NCBI RefSeq assembly: GCF_013141865.1
Contig: NZ_RCST01000001.1
Location: forward strand, 620,001 to 684,000
From: Methylomonas sp. ZR1
Lineage (GTDB): Bacteria; Pseudomonadota; Gammaproteobacteria; Methylococcales; Methylomonadaceae
Direction: 5' to 3'
DNA length: 64,000 nucleotides
Shown here: piece by piece, positions 34,839 to 45,084 of the stretch
Numbering within the stretch: the first letter of the stretch is position 1
Layout of the letters: each line of letters opens with the position of its first letter
Position numbers and translations under genes: made by a program
Notes under the pieces: model-generated
The model's input: the letters and a program-made list of their open reading frames with translations, nothing else
The model's database searches: none
What the model was told of the DNA's origin: nothing

Positions 34839-36623
34839 ATGGCCTCAGCATATAACATCATCGAACACCAACATGACGTTGTGGTGGTTGGCGCCGGCGG
34901 GGCCGGTTTGCGGGCTACTTTTGGTATGGTGGAAAAAGGTCTGAAAACCGCCTGTATCAGTAAAGTGTTTCCTACCCGCAGTCACACCGTCGCAGCACAG
35001 GGTGGTATCAGCGCCGCGCTCGGCAATATGGGTGAGGATGACTGGCGTTTTCACATGTATGACACCGTAAAAGGTTCGGATTGGCTGGGCGATCAGGATG
35101 CGATCGAGTACATGTGCCGGGAAGCGATTCCTGCCATCATCGAGTTGGAACATTACGGCGTACCGTTTTCCAGAACCGCAGAAGGTAAAATTTACCAGCG
35201 GGCTTTTGGTGGTATGTCTACGCATTACGGTAAAGGCCAAGCGCAAAGAACCTGTGCAGCAGCCGACGTAACCGGTCATGCCATTTTGCATACCCTTTAC
35301 CAACAGGCTTTAAAACACAAAGCTGAATTCTTCGTCGAGTACATCGCATTGGATTTGATCATGGAAGAGGGCGAGTGCCGTGGCGTCCTGGCCTGGTGCC
35401 TGGATGACGGTTCCATTCACCTGTTTCGCGGCCATCAAACGGTAATGGCAACCGGTGGCTACGGTCGCACCTTTCTATCGTGCACATCGGCGCACACGGT
35501 TACCGGCGACGGCAATGGCATGATCTTGAGAGCGGGTTTGCCTTTACAAGATATGGAGTTCGTGCAATTCCATCCAACCGGTATTTATGGTTCCGGCTGT
35601 TTGATGACCGAAGGCGCGCGCGGTGAGGGGGGGTATTTGACCAACTCCGAAGGCGAACACTTCATGGCTCGTTACGCCCCGCATGCCAAAGACTTGGCGT
35701 CTCGCGACGTAGTGAGCCGGGCAATTACGGTTGAGATTAACGAAGGACGCGGCATCGGTCCTAAGAAAGACCATGTGCATTTGCATCTAGAGCATCTCGA
35801 TCCGGCTATCATCCATGAACGCTTACCCGGCATCACCGAAACCGCCCGAATTTTTGCCGGTGTCGATGCGACGAAACAACCGATTCCGGTTTTACCCACC
35901 GTGCATTACAACATGGGCGGTATTCCGACCAATTACAAGGCCGAAGTGGTCACACTGAAAGACGGTAATCCCGATTATGTGGTTCCTGGCTTGATGGCGA
36001 TCGGTGAAACCGCCTGTGTTTCGGTACATGGCGCCAATCGTTTAGGCTCTAACTCTTTATTGGATTTAGTGGTATTCGGTCGCGCGGCGGCGATTCGTTG
36101 CACAGAGCTGATCAAGCCGGGTATGCCGCATAAGCCGTTGGTAAAAGACGCCACGGATCAAGCATTATCGCGTTTCGATAAAATCCGCCATGCCAACGGT
36201 AGCCGTAAAACGGCGGAAATCCGCATGGATATGCAAACGACCATGCAGTCTAAAGCTGCGGTATTTAGAACTGAGGCTACTTTAAACGAAGGTATCAAGG
36301 CCATAGGCGAAATTGCCGCTTCGTTTGACGATGTCAAAGTGGGTGATAAATCGCTGATTTGGAATACCGATCTGGTGGAAACCCTGGAGCTGGATAATTT
36401 GCTCGGCCAGGCTCAGGTTACTATTACTGCCGCCGGTAATCGTCAAGAAAGTCGCGGTGGCCATGCGCGTGAGGACTTCCCGAAACGAGATGACAAGAAT
36501 TGGATGAAGCACACTCTGACTTGGCGGGAAGGCAACAAAGTCAAAATCGACTACCGCCCCGTTCACCTGTATACGCTCACCGACGAAGTCGAAGTCGTTG
36601 CGCCTAAAGAGAGGGTTTACTAA
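34839..36623 (+). CDS. sdhA: Succinate dehydrogenase flavoprotein subunit
   Basis: SdhA (594 residues) oxidises succinate to fumarate with covalently bound FAD. Motifs: dinucleotide fold [20 protein letters not shown]-linking histidine in [11 protein letters not shown]; substrate-site region [25 protein letters not shown]; the [21 protein letters not shown] block. It shares a base with sdhB (TAATG). Confidence 0.98.
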   Translation: MASAYNIIEHQHDVVVVGAGGAGLRATFGMVEKGLKTACISKVFPTRSHTVAAQGGISAALGNMGEDDWRFHMYDTVKGSDWLGDQDAIEYMCREAIPAIIELEHYGVPFSRTAEGKIYQRAFGGMSTHYGKGQAQRTCAAADVTGHAILHTLYQQALKHKAEFFVEYIALDLIMEEGECRGVLAWCLDDGSIHLFRGHQTVMATGGYGRTFLSCTSAHTVTGDGNGMILRAGLPLQDMEFVQFHPTGIYGSGCLMTEGARGEGGYLTNSEGEHFMARYAPHAKDLASRDVVSRAITVEINEGRGIGPKKDHVHLHLEHLDPAIIHERLPGITETARIFAGVDATKQPIPVLPTVHYNMGGIPTNYKAEVVTLKDGNPDYVVPGLMAIGETACVSVHGANRLGSNSLLDLVVFGRAAAIRCTELIKPGMPHKPLVKDATDQALSRFDKIRHANGSRKTAEIRMDMQTTMQSKAAVFRTEATLNEGIKAIGEIAASFDDVKVGDKSLIWNTDLVETLELDNLLGQAQVTITAAGNRQESRGGHAREDFPKRDDKNWMKHTLTWREGNKVKIDYRPVHLYTLTDEVEVVAPKERVY

Positions 36624-37405
36624 TGGTTGAATTTACACTGCCCAAAAACTCGGTGATTAAAAAGGGTAAAACCTATAAAGCCGAGGGCGCTACCAATATT
36701 CGTCATTTTGAAGTTTATCGCTGGGATCCGGATTCTGGGGAAAATCCGCGCATCGACACCTATGAGATCGATATGGACCAATGCGGACCGATGGTGCTGG
36801 ATGCGATTCTGAAAATTAAAAATGAAATCGACAGTAGTCTGACTTTTCGCCGCTCCTGTCGCGAAGGCGTCTGCGGCTCGTGCGCGATGAACATCAACGG
36901 TAAAAATACGCTGGCATGTACCAAAGCGATTAGCGACTACAAAGGTACCGTGAAAATATTCCCGTTGCCGCATATGTCCGTGGTCAAGGATTTGGTCGCG
37001 GATATGACGCATTTCTTCGAACAATATACGTCGATAAAACCCTGGTTAACTGCTGAATCAGAAGCGCCTGCGGAAACCGAACGCCTGCAAAGTAGGGAAG
37101 ATCGTGCCAAACTCGACGGCCTCTACGAATGCGTACTCTGCGCATGTTGTTCAACCAGTTGCCCAAGTTATTGGTGGAATAGCGATAAATATCTCGGCCC
37201 GGCAATCCTGTTGCAAGCCTATCGTTGGTTAGCCGATAGCCGCGATGAAAACGATAAAGAACGTTTGGACGAACTCGATGAGTCGTTTAAATTGTATCGT
37301 TGCCACACCATTATGAATTGCACGGATACTTGTCCAAAAGGACTTAACCCCGCCAAGGCGATTGCCGAAATCAAGAAGCTCTTGGTGGAACGCGACCATC
37401 TGTGA
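36623..37405 (+). CDS. sdhB: Succinate dehydrogenase iron-sulfur subunit
   Basis: SdhB (260 residues) carries three clusters: [2Fe-2S] by [22 protein letters not shown], [4Fe-4S] by [16 protein letters not shown], and [3Fe-4S] by [17 protein letters not shown] (ligand patterns quoted in short form). It is some 20 residues longer than E. coli SdhB, mainly at the N-terminus and in the region between the two cluster domains. The stop overlaps sdhE (GTGA). Confidence 0.97.
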   Translation: MVEFTLPKNSVIKKGKTYKAEGATNIRHFEVYRWDPDSGENPRIDTYEIDMDQCGPMVLDAILKIKNEIDSSLTFRRSCREGVCGSCAMNINGKNTLACTKAISDYKGTVKIFPLPHMSVVKDLVADMTHFFEQYTSIKPWLTAESEAPAETERLQSREDRAKLDGLYECVLCACCSTSCPSYWWNSDKYLGPAILLQAYRWLADSRDENDKERLDELDESFKLYRCHTIMNCTDTCPKGLNPAKAIAEIKKLLVERDHL

Positions 37406-37644
37406 GCGAAAACATCAATAAGCTGCGCTGGCGTTGCCGGCGCGGTACCCTTGAGCTGGATTTGATGCTGCTCAGGTACTTAGAACATCGTTACCTCTTC
37501 GCCGACACTACGGAACAGCAAACGTTTTTGCAAATGTTGGAACTTGAAGACACTGAACTGATGCGATACTTGATGGGTGAACAATTGCCGAGCGACGAGA
37601 GTATGAAAAGCTTGGTCTTGGTAATCAGAACTTTGCCGGTTTAA
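37402..37644 (+). CDS. sdhE: FAD assembly factor SdhE
   Basis: SdhE (80 residues; YgfY/SDHAF2 family) promotes covalent flavinylation of SdhA. The defining RGxxE motif is present ([12 protein letters not shown]), with the five-helix pattern ([27 protein letters not shown]). It starts at GTG overlapping the sdhB stop, so SdhE is made in step with its client. Confidence 0.92.
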   Translation: MSENINKLRWRCRRGTLELDLMLLRYLEHRYLFADTTEQQTFLQMLELEDTELMRYLMGEQLPSDESMKSLVLVIRTLPV

Positions 37645-37793
37645 GTTTTGCTAAAATCTGGCTGCAAAAGCGATGCTTCTCACCATACAAAATGATTTAA
37701 CGTATTAAAAAACTTCAAATAAACTCTCCTTTACGTATCTTGCGGCAGATAAAGTCCCAAGATTGTTCAAAAGTCATTTAAAACCTATTCGGA

Positions 37794-38813
37794 ATGAAAA
37801 AGAGCGACTTCAATTACCAGTTGCCGGAGCAACTTATTGCCCAGTATCCGCTGCCGGAACGGAGCGCCAGTCGATTGCTGCGTCTGGATAGACAAAGTGC
37901 GGCAATTGCAGACTGTCAGTTTGCCGATTTTGTCGACATGATAAGCAGTAACGATTTATTGGTTTTTAACAATACCAAAGTCATGCCTGCTCGCTTGTTC
38001 GCGCATAAGTCAAGCGGCGGTAAAGTCGAAATGTTGATCGAGCGAATCGAGGATACTCACACAGCGCTTGCTCATGTTAAAGCAAGTAAGTCGCCAAAGA
38101 CCGATGCCTTGTTGAGCTTGGAAAATGGCGCGGTATGCAGGGTTATGGGTAGACATAACGATTTATTCAGGCTGCGGTTTGAAACGGAAGCCGGCTTGTT
38201 GGCGCTATTGGACGAAGTAGGGCATATTCCGCTGCCGCCTTACATTAGCCGTGTTGACGAAGCAAGTGATTTGGATCGTTACCAAACGGTATTTGCCGAG
38301 CAACTGGGTGCCGTGGCTGCACCTACAGCCGGGTTACATTTCGATCAGCCAACTATGGATCGCTTAGATCAAAAAGGCGTAGCTCGCAGTTTTGTAACTT
38401 TGCATGTCGGCAGCGGCACATTTCGTCCTGTGCGGGTCGAGGATCTATCCGAACACGTGATGCACAAGGAGTTTTATAGCATCTCGCAAGATTGTGTAGA
38501 TGCAGTTAATCAGGCGAGGGCCAGGGGAGGCAGAGTTGTGGCTATAGGTACCACTGCTGTAAGAGCTTTGGAGTCAGCCTCACATAGTGGCGTATTGCAG
38601 GCTGGATGCGGCGATACTGACTTATTTATAACGCCGGGTTATTCGTTCAAATCTGTAGATGCGTTGCTGACCAACTTTCATTTGCCGGAGTCGACGTTGT
38701 TAATGTTGGTTTCGGCATTCGCCGGCTATGACGCAGTCATGAACGCTTATCGCCATGCTATTGAGCAACGCTATCGATTTTTCAGCTATGGCGATGCGAT
38801 GCTGGTTATTTAA
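37794..38813 (+). CDS. queA: tRNA preQ1(34) S-adenosylmethionine ribosyltransferase-isomerase
   Basis: QueA (339 residues) builds epoxyqueuosine on the wobble base of GUN tRNAs. Visible motifs: [29 protein letters not shown] at the start (in pieces), [43 protein letters not shown] and [20 protein letters not shown] ([15 protein letters not shown]). It has its own 149-base upstream gap and converges with pilE. The usual neighbour tgt is not present. Confidence 0.96.
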   Translation: MKKSDFNYQLPEQLIAQYPLPERSASRLLRLDRQSAAIADCQFADFVDMISSNDLLVFNNTKVMPARLFAHKSSGGKVEMLIERIEDTHTALAHVKASKSPKTDALLSLENGAVCRVMGRHNDLFRLRFETEAGLLALLDEVGHIPLPPYISRVDEASDLDRYQTVFAEQLGAVAAPTAGLHFDQPTMDRLDQKGVARSFVTLHVGSGTFRPVRVEDLSEHVMHKEFYSISQDCVDAVNQARARGGRVVAIGTTAVRALESASHSGVLQAGCGDTDLFITPGYSFKSVDALLTNFHLPESTLLMLVSAFAGYDAVMNAYRHAIEQRYRFFSYGDAMLVI

Positions 38814-38833
38814 GGATTTTCTGAGCGAAGATT

Positions 38834-39295
38834 CTATCTGCTCCAGCATGTTGAGGCATCTAATGTTGCGCTCGCTACGGTTTTGCTGCCTGTATTGTCT
38901 ATTAATAAGGTACCGCATTTGTCACTGGCTTGGGCTCCGGTCGGAACCGCGCTCAAGGTATAGCTACTAGCACTGGCGCCACTGATAGTTACCGTGTAAA
39001 AGCCGGCGGTTTCTGTTGGGATCGTATAGATCGATGGTGTCCCGGTATCGCCGGTTGATGACCCACAACCGGTTACCGCAGTTCCTCCCGCAGCGGCGTC
39101 ACAAAAGGTATTGGCTTCCGTAAAACGTCGCTCCATGGCATTGGTTAGTCCGAGCAATACGCCTTTGACATCCGCTCTTCGCGATTTGCGTACACTCTCT
39201 TGATAGCCAGGTATCGCGACGCCTGCAAGTATGCCGATGATCGCCACTGTAACCATTAACTCTATAAGAGTTACGCCTTGCTGTGTTTTGTTCAT
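38834..39295 (-). CDS. pilE: Type IV pilin-like protein PilE
   Basis: A 153-residue type IV prepilin. The prepilin peptidase site is [27 protein letters not shown] with Glu5, followed by [19 protein letters not shown]. Two cysteines near the C-terminus (DKCGTLL...STCW) form the typical D-region. It is the last gene of the minor pilin set, separated from pilY1 by 181 bases, and may have its own promoter. PilE minor pilins of this kind help initiate pilus assembly. Confidence 0.9.
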   Translation of the reverse strand: MNKTQQGVTLIELMVTVAIIGILAGVAIPGYQESVRKSRRADVKGVLLGLTNAMERRFTEANTFCDAAAGGTAVTGCGSSTGDTGTPSIYTIPTETAGFYTVTISGASASSYTLSAVPTGAQASDKCGTLLIDNTGSKTVASATLDASTCWSR

Positions 39296-39476
39296 TTTAA
39301 TTTTGACCGGTTTGGGTTTTATCGTTTATTGAAATATGTAAGCCTGTTATCGCATATCGGTTTAATTCAGTGAATACACGCAAGTTCACGGCTAAACCAA
39401 GATTCCCCAAAAGTCACAGGCATTAAACTCTTAGTATCAGACTAATTCCAAAATAAGTTCTCAACAACTGAGCTAT

Positions 39477-42400
39477 TTATCTCAATTGGCGCCAAGAAGT
39501 CCTTTTGCCGCCACCACCTCCTCCGCCAGGGGTAGTTGGGGCATTTTTAAAAATCATTTTGTCCAGACCATCGCTACCGGATCCGATACCAATATTCTCA
39601 ACAAGACTAAGATTTTTATGTATGCCAATGCCCATGTCAAAACCAGTAGCAGCAACTAATTTGCCATCAATTAGCATAAGATCGTTTATATCAGCTTTAC
39701 TATCATTACCGAATAAATCGAAAGAGGCTGTAGCGGGGCGTTTACCTGTAATTGCCTCCACAGTCATGACGCGGCTCACACCGCCACCCGAGCAAGGATC
39801 AGCACTCGGAATCATTGTCGAGAAAATCACTAAATCTTGATACAGAACCGCTGGACTAACGACTCTTTCACCTTGAGCGATATTCGTGGGCTTAAGGAGG
39901 TTCATAGCCCAGCCTTTTTTAAGATTGGCTGCACTGCAAGTGGCGGTGGGCGTATCGTCGTCCGTTGATGGAATGGTTGCCACCGAGTAACACACAGTAT
40001 TTCTAGAGCTTACCCGTACCACGCCTGTTTCCTCTACGCCGGCAGAGTTTTTGGGGTTACCCTCATATGTGATAGTTTGCTCTTGTAGTTTCGCTCTGTC
40101 GGTGATTGCCCCAGAGTTGTCATCCCACAGGCCGTAAAAAGACTGAACCTGTGGACTCGTCGGTATGACGTTGTCAGTAGTCTCAAAATATTTGCCTGTA
40201 CCAAAATACACCATAATGCCACCGGTTTGCTCTGAGCCAACTGCACCAACACTAGGTTTTCCGGTAATCGGCTGACGGTTTGCCGATGTGCATGACGTGC
40301 CTGTTGTGGTGCAGGCGACGAATAGTGGCGCGCCACTGTTAGCAATAGTCCAACTAGTTGCGGAGGTCGTGCCTACGTTGAATTTCCAAAGGTTTCCGTA
40401 GAGATCGCCGGCGTATATGGTGTCTACAATTGTGTCCCCGTCAGTATCAACCGCCTTTGGTGATGACAGACCATTTTTTTGCGCGGCGTCACCGACTCCG
40501 GTATCAAATTTTTTGATTAATGCGCCTGTCTTGGCATTCAATACAAACAACACTGCCTTACCCGCGTCGCTGTTATAGCCATTCGCAACGATAACGGCCC
40601 ATGTGCCGTCTTTCATTCTAGCGATAGCGGGTTGACCTATTGTATAGCCTAGGTCATTGTCATCCGTGCTAGTGAACTCCCATAAAACGCTGCTGGCGCC
40701 AAACGTATCCGGATTAGTGATGTCGAGAGCGAATGCGGCTCTGCCTCCGGCTCCTGTGACACCTGCGAGAAGGGTATGCCAGCTCGAATCGTAATACACG
40801 TCGCCAAAGCTTGACATGCCGTCAATAAAATACTGATGGGCATAAGTGAGCGATGTCAACTTGCTTAATTCCGGAAATAACGCATTCGGAACATAAGCAA
40901 AAATCTCTGTGCCGCCAGTGGTGATCGAGCCGGAGTTCTTTTTAGCGTCGAACCCATGTAGCATGCCGTCATTGGCACCTACGTAAATCATGGGTCTGCG
41001 ATTTTGGTAACTCGTACTGGCCCGAAATGAAGTGTAGTCGCTACCTTCTGCTCCGGGTAGTGAACTGTATCCGAAGTCATCGGTTCCAACATAGATGGGG
41101 TCGGAGTTTACAATGTCACCGAGCTTGTTGGTAGCAATTGTGGCATTCGCCAGATCCGTGTTGTTTTCTAAGAAAGTGCCGTCAAATTTCTTGATTCTGT
41201 TTCTAAAGTTTCCGGTACCCAAGCGCTGTTCGTTTGTGTTATCCCCGCGCAACCAATTGAGCCGTAACTCACCTTTGCCGTCAGCAGTACCCGATATTTG
41301 GTTTAAATAGTCCTGCTGCGAACTGCCTGTTGGCGCGGTGGTTAAGTTTGCCCATCGAAACTCTATACCCCGTGGAGCACTAGTTAACGTTGGGTTGAGC
41401 GTGTAAATTTTGCGGCTACTTGATGTCGGTAACTTTGTGGCAGCGTCCCAGTTGAGATTGTTTGTTTCCAATGCGCCAGTAGTGTCATTGACCGGGATTG
41501 CCAACAAATGTCCGCTCCAGTCTCTGGGATCGAATTTGGCTTGATAAACCAATGTCCCGGTATTTAATTTTGCGGTATTGGCTGCTACCGCAGAGGAAGA
41601 ACTGACGTTGCTGAGTATTTTGGCGAAAGCTTTTCCCAATTGTTCGGAAAGTTTACCGGCATTGGTTACCAGAAAATAACCGTCAGGAGTACCATTTTTA
41701 TCTTCGTCCCATTCATTTTGGTCAAGAATGTTGTCTTTGTTTTTGTCGTTTACACCCCATTTTGCCGCGTACCAAAGCGGGTCATGTTTAATAAAGCTGG
41801 CTGAGGTGGTGGTGCCCACGTTAAATGTTCTGGATGCCGTGAGCGGTAAAGAGACGCCATCGGCCCAAGTACCACCAGGAAACTGACCTGGAGGTGTATC
41901 AAGAAAATAATCTTTATCATTTTCTCCGGCATCGGGTTTGTCACGTACTTCCAGATAAACGCCGTCCTTGGTGGTACCGGAAATAACGTAACCCATGTGC
42001 TGGGTTATGCCGCCCGCGGCATAGGTTGAATTCAGATCGACCACTACTTGGTTTGATGCATTGACCGTAAACGTATATTCCACAATCGCATCCATATCGT
42101 GATCGGCAGCTTGCTCGACGTCCTCGTAATTTATACGGAATTTTCCGTACGGGCGTCCTCCGTTAATCGCGGCATCTTTATTGCCTGGAGTAACACCCGA
42201 GACTGGTTCTACCGTGTTGACAATCTTTTCTACGTAAAAGTCTACGATCTGATTGGTGGGCTGAAAGCTGGTTGAGGACTGGGAGATGCTGGAGCCCGCT
42301 ACGGATTTTGCGAAGGGTACCAAGGTTACTATCTTGCCGTTGACCGGTATTTCGATTCTGGGGAGCGGCGAAGCTAATGCCACTGCCAACGTATCAGTTT

Positions 42401-44522
42401 TCTGATCGCCGGTAGCGGCGTTTAGATCGGTTTGTCTGCCGTACAAAGCAATGCTACCGGCATAAAAGCCACCTAATTTGGTGGGTTCTTCCGGAGCGAG
42501 GCCACGGATATTTTTAAAGCTGTTTGCCGATTTTGCCGTGGGGGCACCGTCGCTGAGAATCCCCGATTGACCGATAAAAATATTGCTCGATTCGGATTCG
42601 TTACCCCAAATTGTATCGGCTAGAGTCGATACATTCAGACCAGACAAATCACCTGAGAACGACGAGTCAAAATAGCTGCCGGGTAACTGATTGGTATCGT
42701 AGGATGCGTTTATATCGCTTATAACCAGTTGCATTGGTTTCGCACAGCTCAGATATTTACCGCCTGTATTTGAATATGGATCAAGCCAAGTCGGCAAAGG
42801 CAATCCTAGTGTTGCATCCGGGGTATCCGTGGCTGTTATGGAGTAGGCTGAGGTGGGGGCTGCTTTACCAGCAAAATAGCGTAAACCCTCGTACATCATT
42901 TCCGCTATAGGGTTACCCCATTCGGCTGCTTCACCTTCAGTTATTGCGCGCGTGGTAATCCACCCAGAAGCGTAAGCGTGATCCGAGTAGTTGAAGGTGT
43001 TGATACGTAGGTTGTTGATTGTCTTGACGATACCGTTGGTTGTCGTAAATATGCCTGTAGTAGGGTCTACTTCGTTGGTGAAAGATTCTATGTTTTTCCT
43101 GAGTACGCCGCCCGAGATGTTCTTTTTATAAGAACCGGTCAGCAAGCCAAATGCCATCGAGTCATTTTCGCCATAGGTGTGTAGCAACCCTGTGGGTTTA
43201 TAGGTTGTGGTTGATCCACTTTTGTAGGCTTTGCAGTTGGCTTCCAATTTGCCGGTTTCGCAGACGTTAACATTGACACTGTAGTCGGTGATGCTAGAGG
43301 CGGTATTCGAGGTGTCCCAGCGCAATACGAAGCTGTCGTCGCCGTAAGCCTCCTCGTGGTGGTATTCAATATCGTAAGCGACACCAGCGGTGAGATGAAT
43401 AGTGCCATTATTAGTATTGCAATTGCAGACGCCATGGCCTCCGTAATATCCTGCCACTACCGTACCGTTAATCAATACTTCTACTGCATCGTCGCCATCT
43501 ACCGAAAACTTGTAATTGAGACTGGCAGGAACAGTGATTTTTCCTTTTACAACGGTTAAATAACGTTCGGTACGTTCAGGATTACCATTGGCTTCCAGTC
43601 TAGTCATATTGTCAGTGTGGCGTAAGTTACCGGTGGTGCCGTAATTAGTAACAAATGTTGCATACTCCGCAGCGCTCGATGGATGGGCGGGAGCAGTATC
43701 TCCGGTTCTATAAGTTTTTCTCACCAAATTGCTGAATACTATATCGGGAACTACCGACCAGTTAGAGCTACCCGTGGTTGCACAGGCTGTACGGCTGCCG
43801 TTATCGCAATCGCTACCGGCCACGGGCCGTTCGATGGAAAGCCATTCCCAAACGCGGTAGGAAGTATTATTTAAGACGCGCATCAATGGTTGGCCGGTGT
43901 AACTTAAGGACACATTGGCAAATAGGTGGCTTTTCCCCGTAGCGGGTTCGGCCAACGGTGTGTAGTCTGAGATAAGGTATCCCGGGTTATTGCTAGGATT
44001 GTATTCCTTACCCCATGAATGGGCATCTTGAGGGATAAATGAGCGTTTGAGTACGGTCTTCGAGGTGGTGTCGTCGCCTCGGTAACCGCCATATAGTACC
44101 TTGCGGAGAGCGTCAATACGCGCGGTTGTAATGTAGTTAAGAAAATCACCGCTCCAGTCGCCGTCCACCGATGAACAGGTTTTATCAGTAGCTGATGGTG
44201 TTTTTGCTTTCGGTGTAAAGTATCCTCCGTCGCTGTCCACGTAATCGTAACAACGATGCGAGTCGAAATACCCAAAGTAGTCGATGCTTGGTTTATAGCC
44301 AACGTCAATTAATCCATCGCCGTTGAGGTCAGAGGCATCGTTATAAGCTTCGTAATAAAGCTTGTGGTCGCGGCCCATGGTCAGCATGACGATAGGCGGA
44401 ACGCTGGAGGTTAGAAATAAAGGTTGTTGAGAAATACCTGCAGAAGCGTTGAAGCTTGCTAGCAATGTCTGAGACAGAATCAGCAAAAAAAAGGCTTTTA
44501 CTTGGCGTTGCTTAGTTTTCAT
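39477..44522 (-). CDS. pilY1: PilY1 pilus tip adhesin/assembly factor with PA14-like insert
   Basis: A 1681-residue secreted protein. A signal peptide (MKTKQRQVKAFFLLILSQTLLASFNASA) leads into a variable N-terminal half. A PA14-like region lies at about residues 316-405 (KFSVDGDDAVEVLINGTVV..., LTAGVAYDIEYHHEEAYGDD, FVLRW). Calcium-type loops include DLNGDGLID, the EF-hand-like DKNKDNILDQNE and DTDGDTIVD. The C-terminal PilY1 beta-propeller has GANDGMLHGFDA, FIDGMSSFGDVYY and AGDLYGNLWKF. It ends in a Gly-rich linker plus TSWRQL. PilY1 sits at the pilus tip for adhesion and pilus extension. The ATG at 44522 has GAGGG upstream; the frame continues upstream into pilX but that part is not the gene. 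Confidence 0.93.
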   Translation of the reverse strand: MKTKQRQVKAFFLLILSQTLLASFNASAGISQQPLFLTSSVPPIVMLTMGRDHKLYYEAYNDASDLNGDGLIDVGYKPSIDYFGYFDSHRCYDYVDSDGGYFTPKAKTPSATDKTCSSVDGDWSGDFLNYITTARIDALRKVLYGGYRGDDTTSKTVLKRSFIPQDAHSWGKEYNPSNNPGYLISDYTPLAEPATGKSHLFANVSLSYTGQPLMRVLNNTSYRVWEWLSIERPVAGSDCDNGSRTACATTGSSNWSVVPDIVFSNLVRKTYRTGDTAPAHPSSAAEYATFVTNYGTTGNLRHTDNMTRLEANGNPERTERYLTVVKGKITVPASLNYKFSVDGDDAVEVLINGTVVAGYYGGHGVCNCNTNNGTIHLTAGVAYDIEYHHEEAYGDDSFVLRWDTSNTASSITDYSVNVNVCETGKLEANCKAYKSGSTTTYKPTGLLHTYGENDSMAFGLLTGSYKKNISGGVLRKNIESFTNEVDPTTGIFTTTNGIVKTINNLRINTFNYSDHAYASGWITTRAITEGEAAEWGNPIAEMMYEGLRYFAGKAAPTSAYSITATDTPDATLGLPLPTWLDPYSNTGGKYLSCAKPMQLVISDINASYDTNQLPGSYFDSSFSGDLSGLNVSTLADTIWGNESESSNIFIGQSGILSDGAPTAKSANSFKNIRGLAPEEPTKLGGFYAGSIALYGRQTDLNAATGDQKTDTLAVALASPLPRIEIPVNGKIVTLVPFAKSVAGSSISQSSTSFQPTNQIVDFYVEKIVNTVEPVSGVTPGNKDAAINGGRPYGKFRINYEDVEQAADHDMDAIVEYTFTVNASNQVVVDLNSTYAAGGITQHMGYVISGTTKDGVYLEVRDKPDAGENDKDYFLDTPPGQFPGGTWADGVSLPLTASRTFNVGTTTSASFIKHDPLWYAAKWGVNDKNKDNILDQNEWDEDKNGTPDGYFLVTNAGKLSEQLGKAFAKILSNVSSSSAVAANTAKLNTGTLVYQAKFDPRDWSGHLLAIPVNDTTGALETNNLNWDAATKLPTSSSRKIYTLNPTLTSAPRGIEFRWANLTTAPTGSSQQDYLNQISGTADGKGELRLNWLRGDNTNEQRLGTGNFRNRIKKFDGTFLENNTDLANATIATNKLGDIVNSDPIYVGTDDFGYSSLPGAEGSDYTSFRASTSYQNRRPMIYVGANDGMLHGFDAKKNSGSITTGGTEIFAYVPNALFPELSKLTSLTYAHQYFIDGMSSFGDVYYDSSWHTLLAGVTGAGGRAAFALDITNPDTFGASSVLWEFTSTDDNDLGYTIGQPAIARMKDGTWAVIVANGYNSDAGKAVLFVLNAKTGALIKKFDTGVGDAAQKNGLSSPKAVDTDGDTIVDTIYAGDLYGNLWKFNVGTTSATSWTIANSGAPLFVACTTTGTSCTSANRQPITGKPSVGAVGSEQTGGIMVYFGTGKYFETTDNVIPTSPQVQSFYGLWDDNSGAITDRAKLQEQTITYEGNPKNSAGVEETGVVRVSSRNTVCYSVATIPSTDDDTPTATCSAANLKKGWAMNLLKPTNIAQGERVVSPAVLYQDLVIFSTMIPSADPCSGGGVSRVMTVEAITGKRPATASFDLFGNDSKADINDLMLIDGKLVAATGFDMGIGIHKNLSLVENIGIGSGSDGLDKMIFKNAPTTPGGGGGGGKRTSWRQLR

Positions 44523-44575
44523 GATTTTGCCCTCTGCGTGTTTCTGTCTGAAATCAACATAGTCAGTACGACTCA

Positions 44576-45076
44576 CTAAATTTGGTAAATAGACTGGAGC
44601 ATGACGATAGTGTCCGCTGTGCCGCCGGTTGCTCTGGCGGTAATTCGATAGTTGTGTTTTCCGGGACATGCCGCAGGTGCGGGCAAGCAGCCCAAGTCTT
44701 CGATTATGTAACGAGGATTAGCGCTGAGGTTTGACAAAACGCCCGTATAAAGCACCGAATCATTGTCGTCCCAACTTATGCTGTCCCAAACTTCCGACGT
44801 TTCCGCTGTTGCGCTATTGCAATCTTTATCGCGCGGCTTGAATCTGCCGGCAGCTTTACTGCAGGTGTAGGCATGGGTATTTAGCCAAGTTTCCCCCGCT
44901 TGCAAGGCGGACTCCGCCGCTTGAAAGGCAAGATTACGGTCACGCATATTGCCGGCCATTTTTTCTTCCAGACTGGTGACATTGGTGCCGGTCACGCCAA
45001 TGATCGTCAGAAGCATCAGCATGATTAAGGCGACGACTAGCACTGCGCCAGTTTGATTTATTTTCGACTTATTCAT
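44576..45076 (-). CDS. pilX: Minor pilin PilX
   Basis: PilX (166 residues) has the family opening QTGAVLVVALIMLMLLTIIGVTGTNVTSLEEKMAGNMRDRNLAFQAAESALQAGE (quoted in short pieces: GAVLVVALIMLML, EEKMAGNMRDR, AFQAAESALQAGE). The peptidase cleavage is at the glycine before AVLVV; as in other PilX the usual Glu5 is not conserved. It is part of the priming complex with PilV, PilW, FimT/U and PilY1. pilY1 begins 53 bases downstream. Confidence 0.9.
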   Translation of the reverse strand: MNKSKINQTGAVLVVALIMLMLLTIIGVTGTNVTSLEEKMAGNMRDRNLAFQAAESALQAGETWLNTHAYTCSKAAGRFKPRDKDCNSATAETSEVWDSISWDDNDSVLYTGVLSNLSANPRYIIEDLGCLPAPAACPGKHNYRITARATGGTADTIVMLQSIYQI

Positions 45077-45084
45077 GGTGCCAC

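Noticed and set aside
44523..44669. Upstream extension of PilY1 by 49 residues
   Set aside because: It overlaps the coding end of pilX and has no signal peptide at its start; the ATG at 44522 begins a clear signal peptide with GAGGG upstream.
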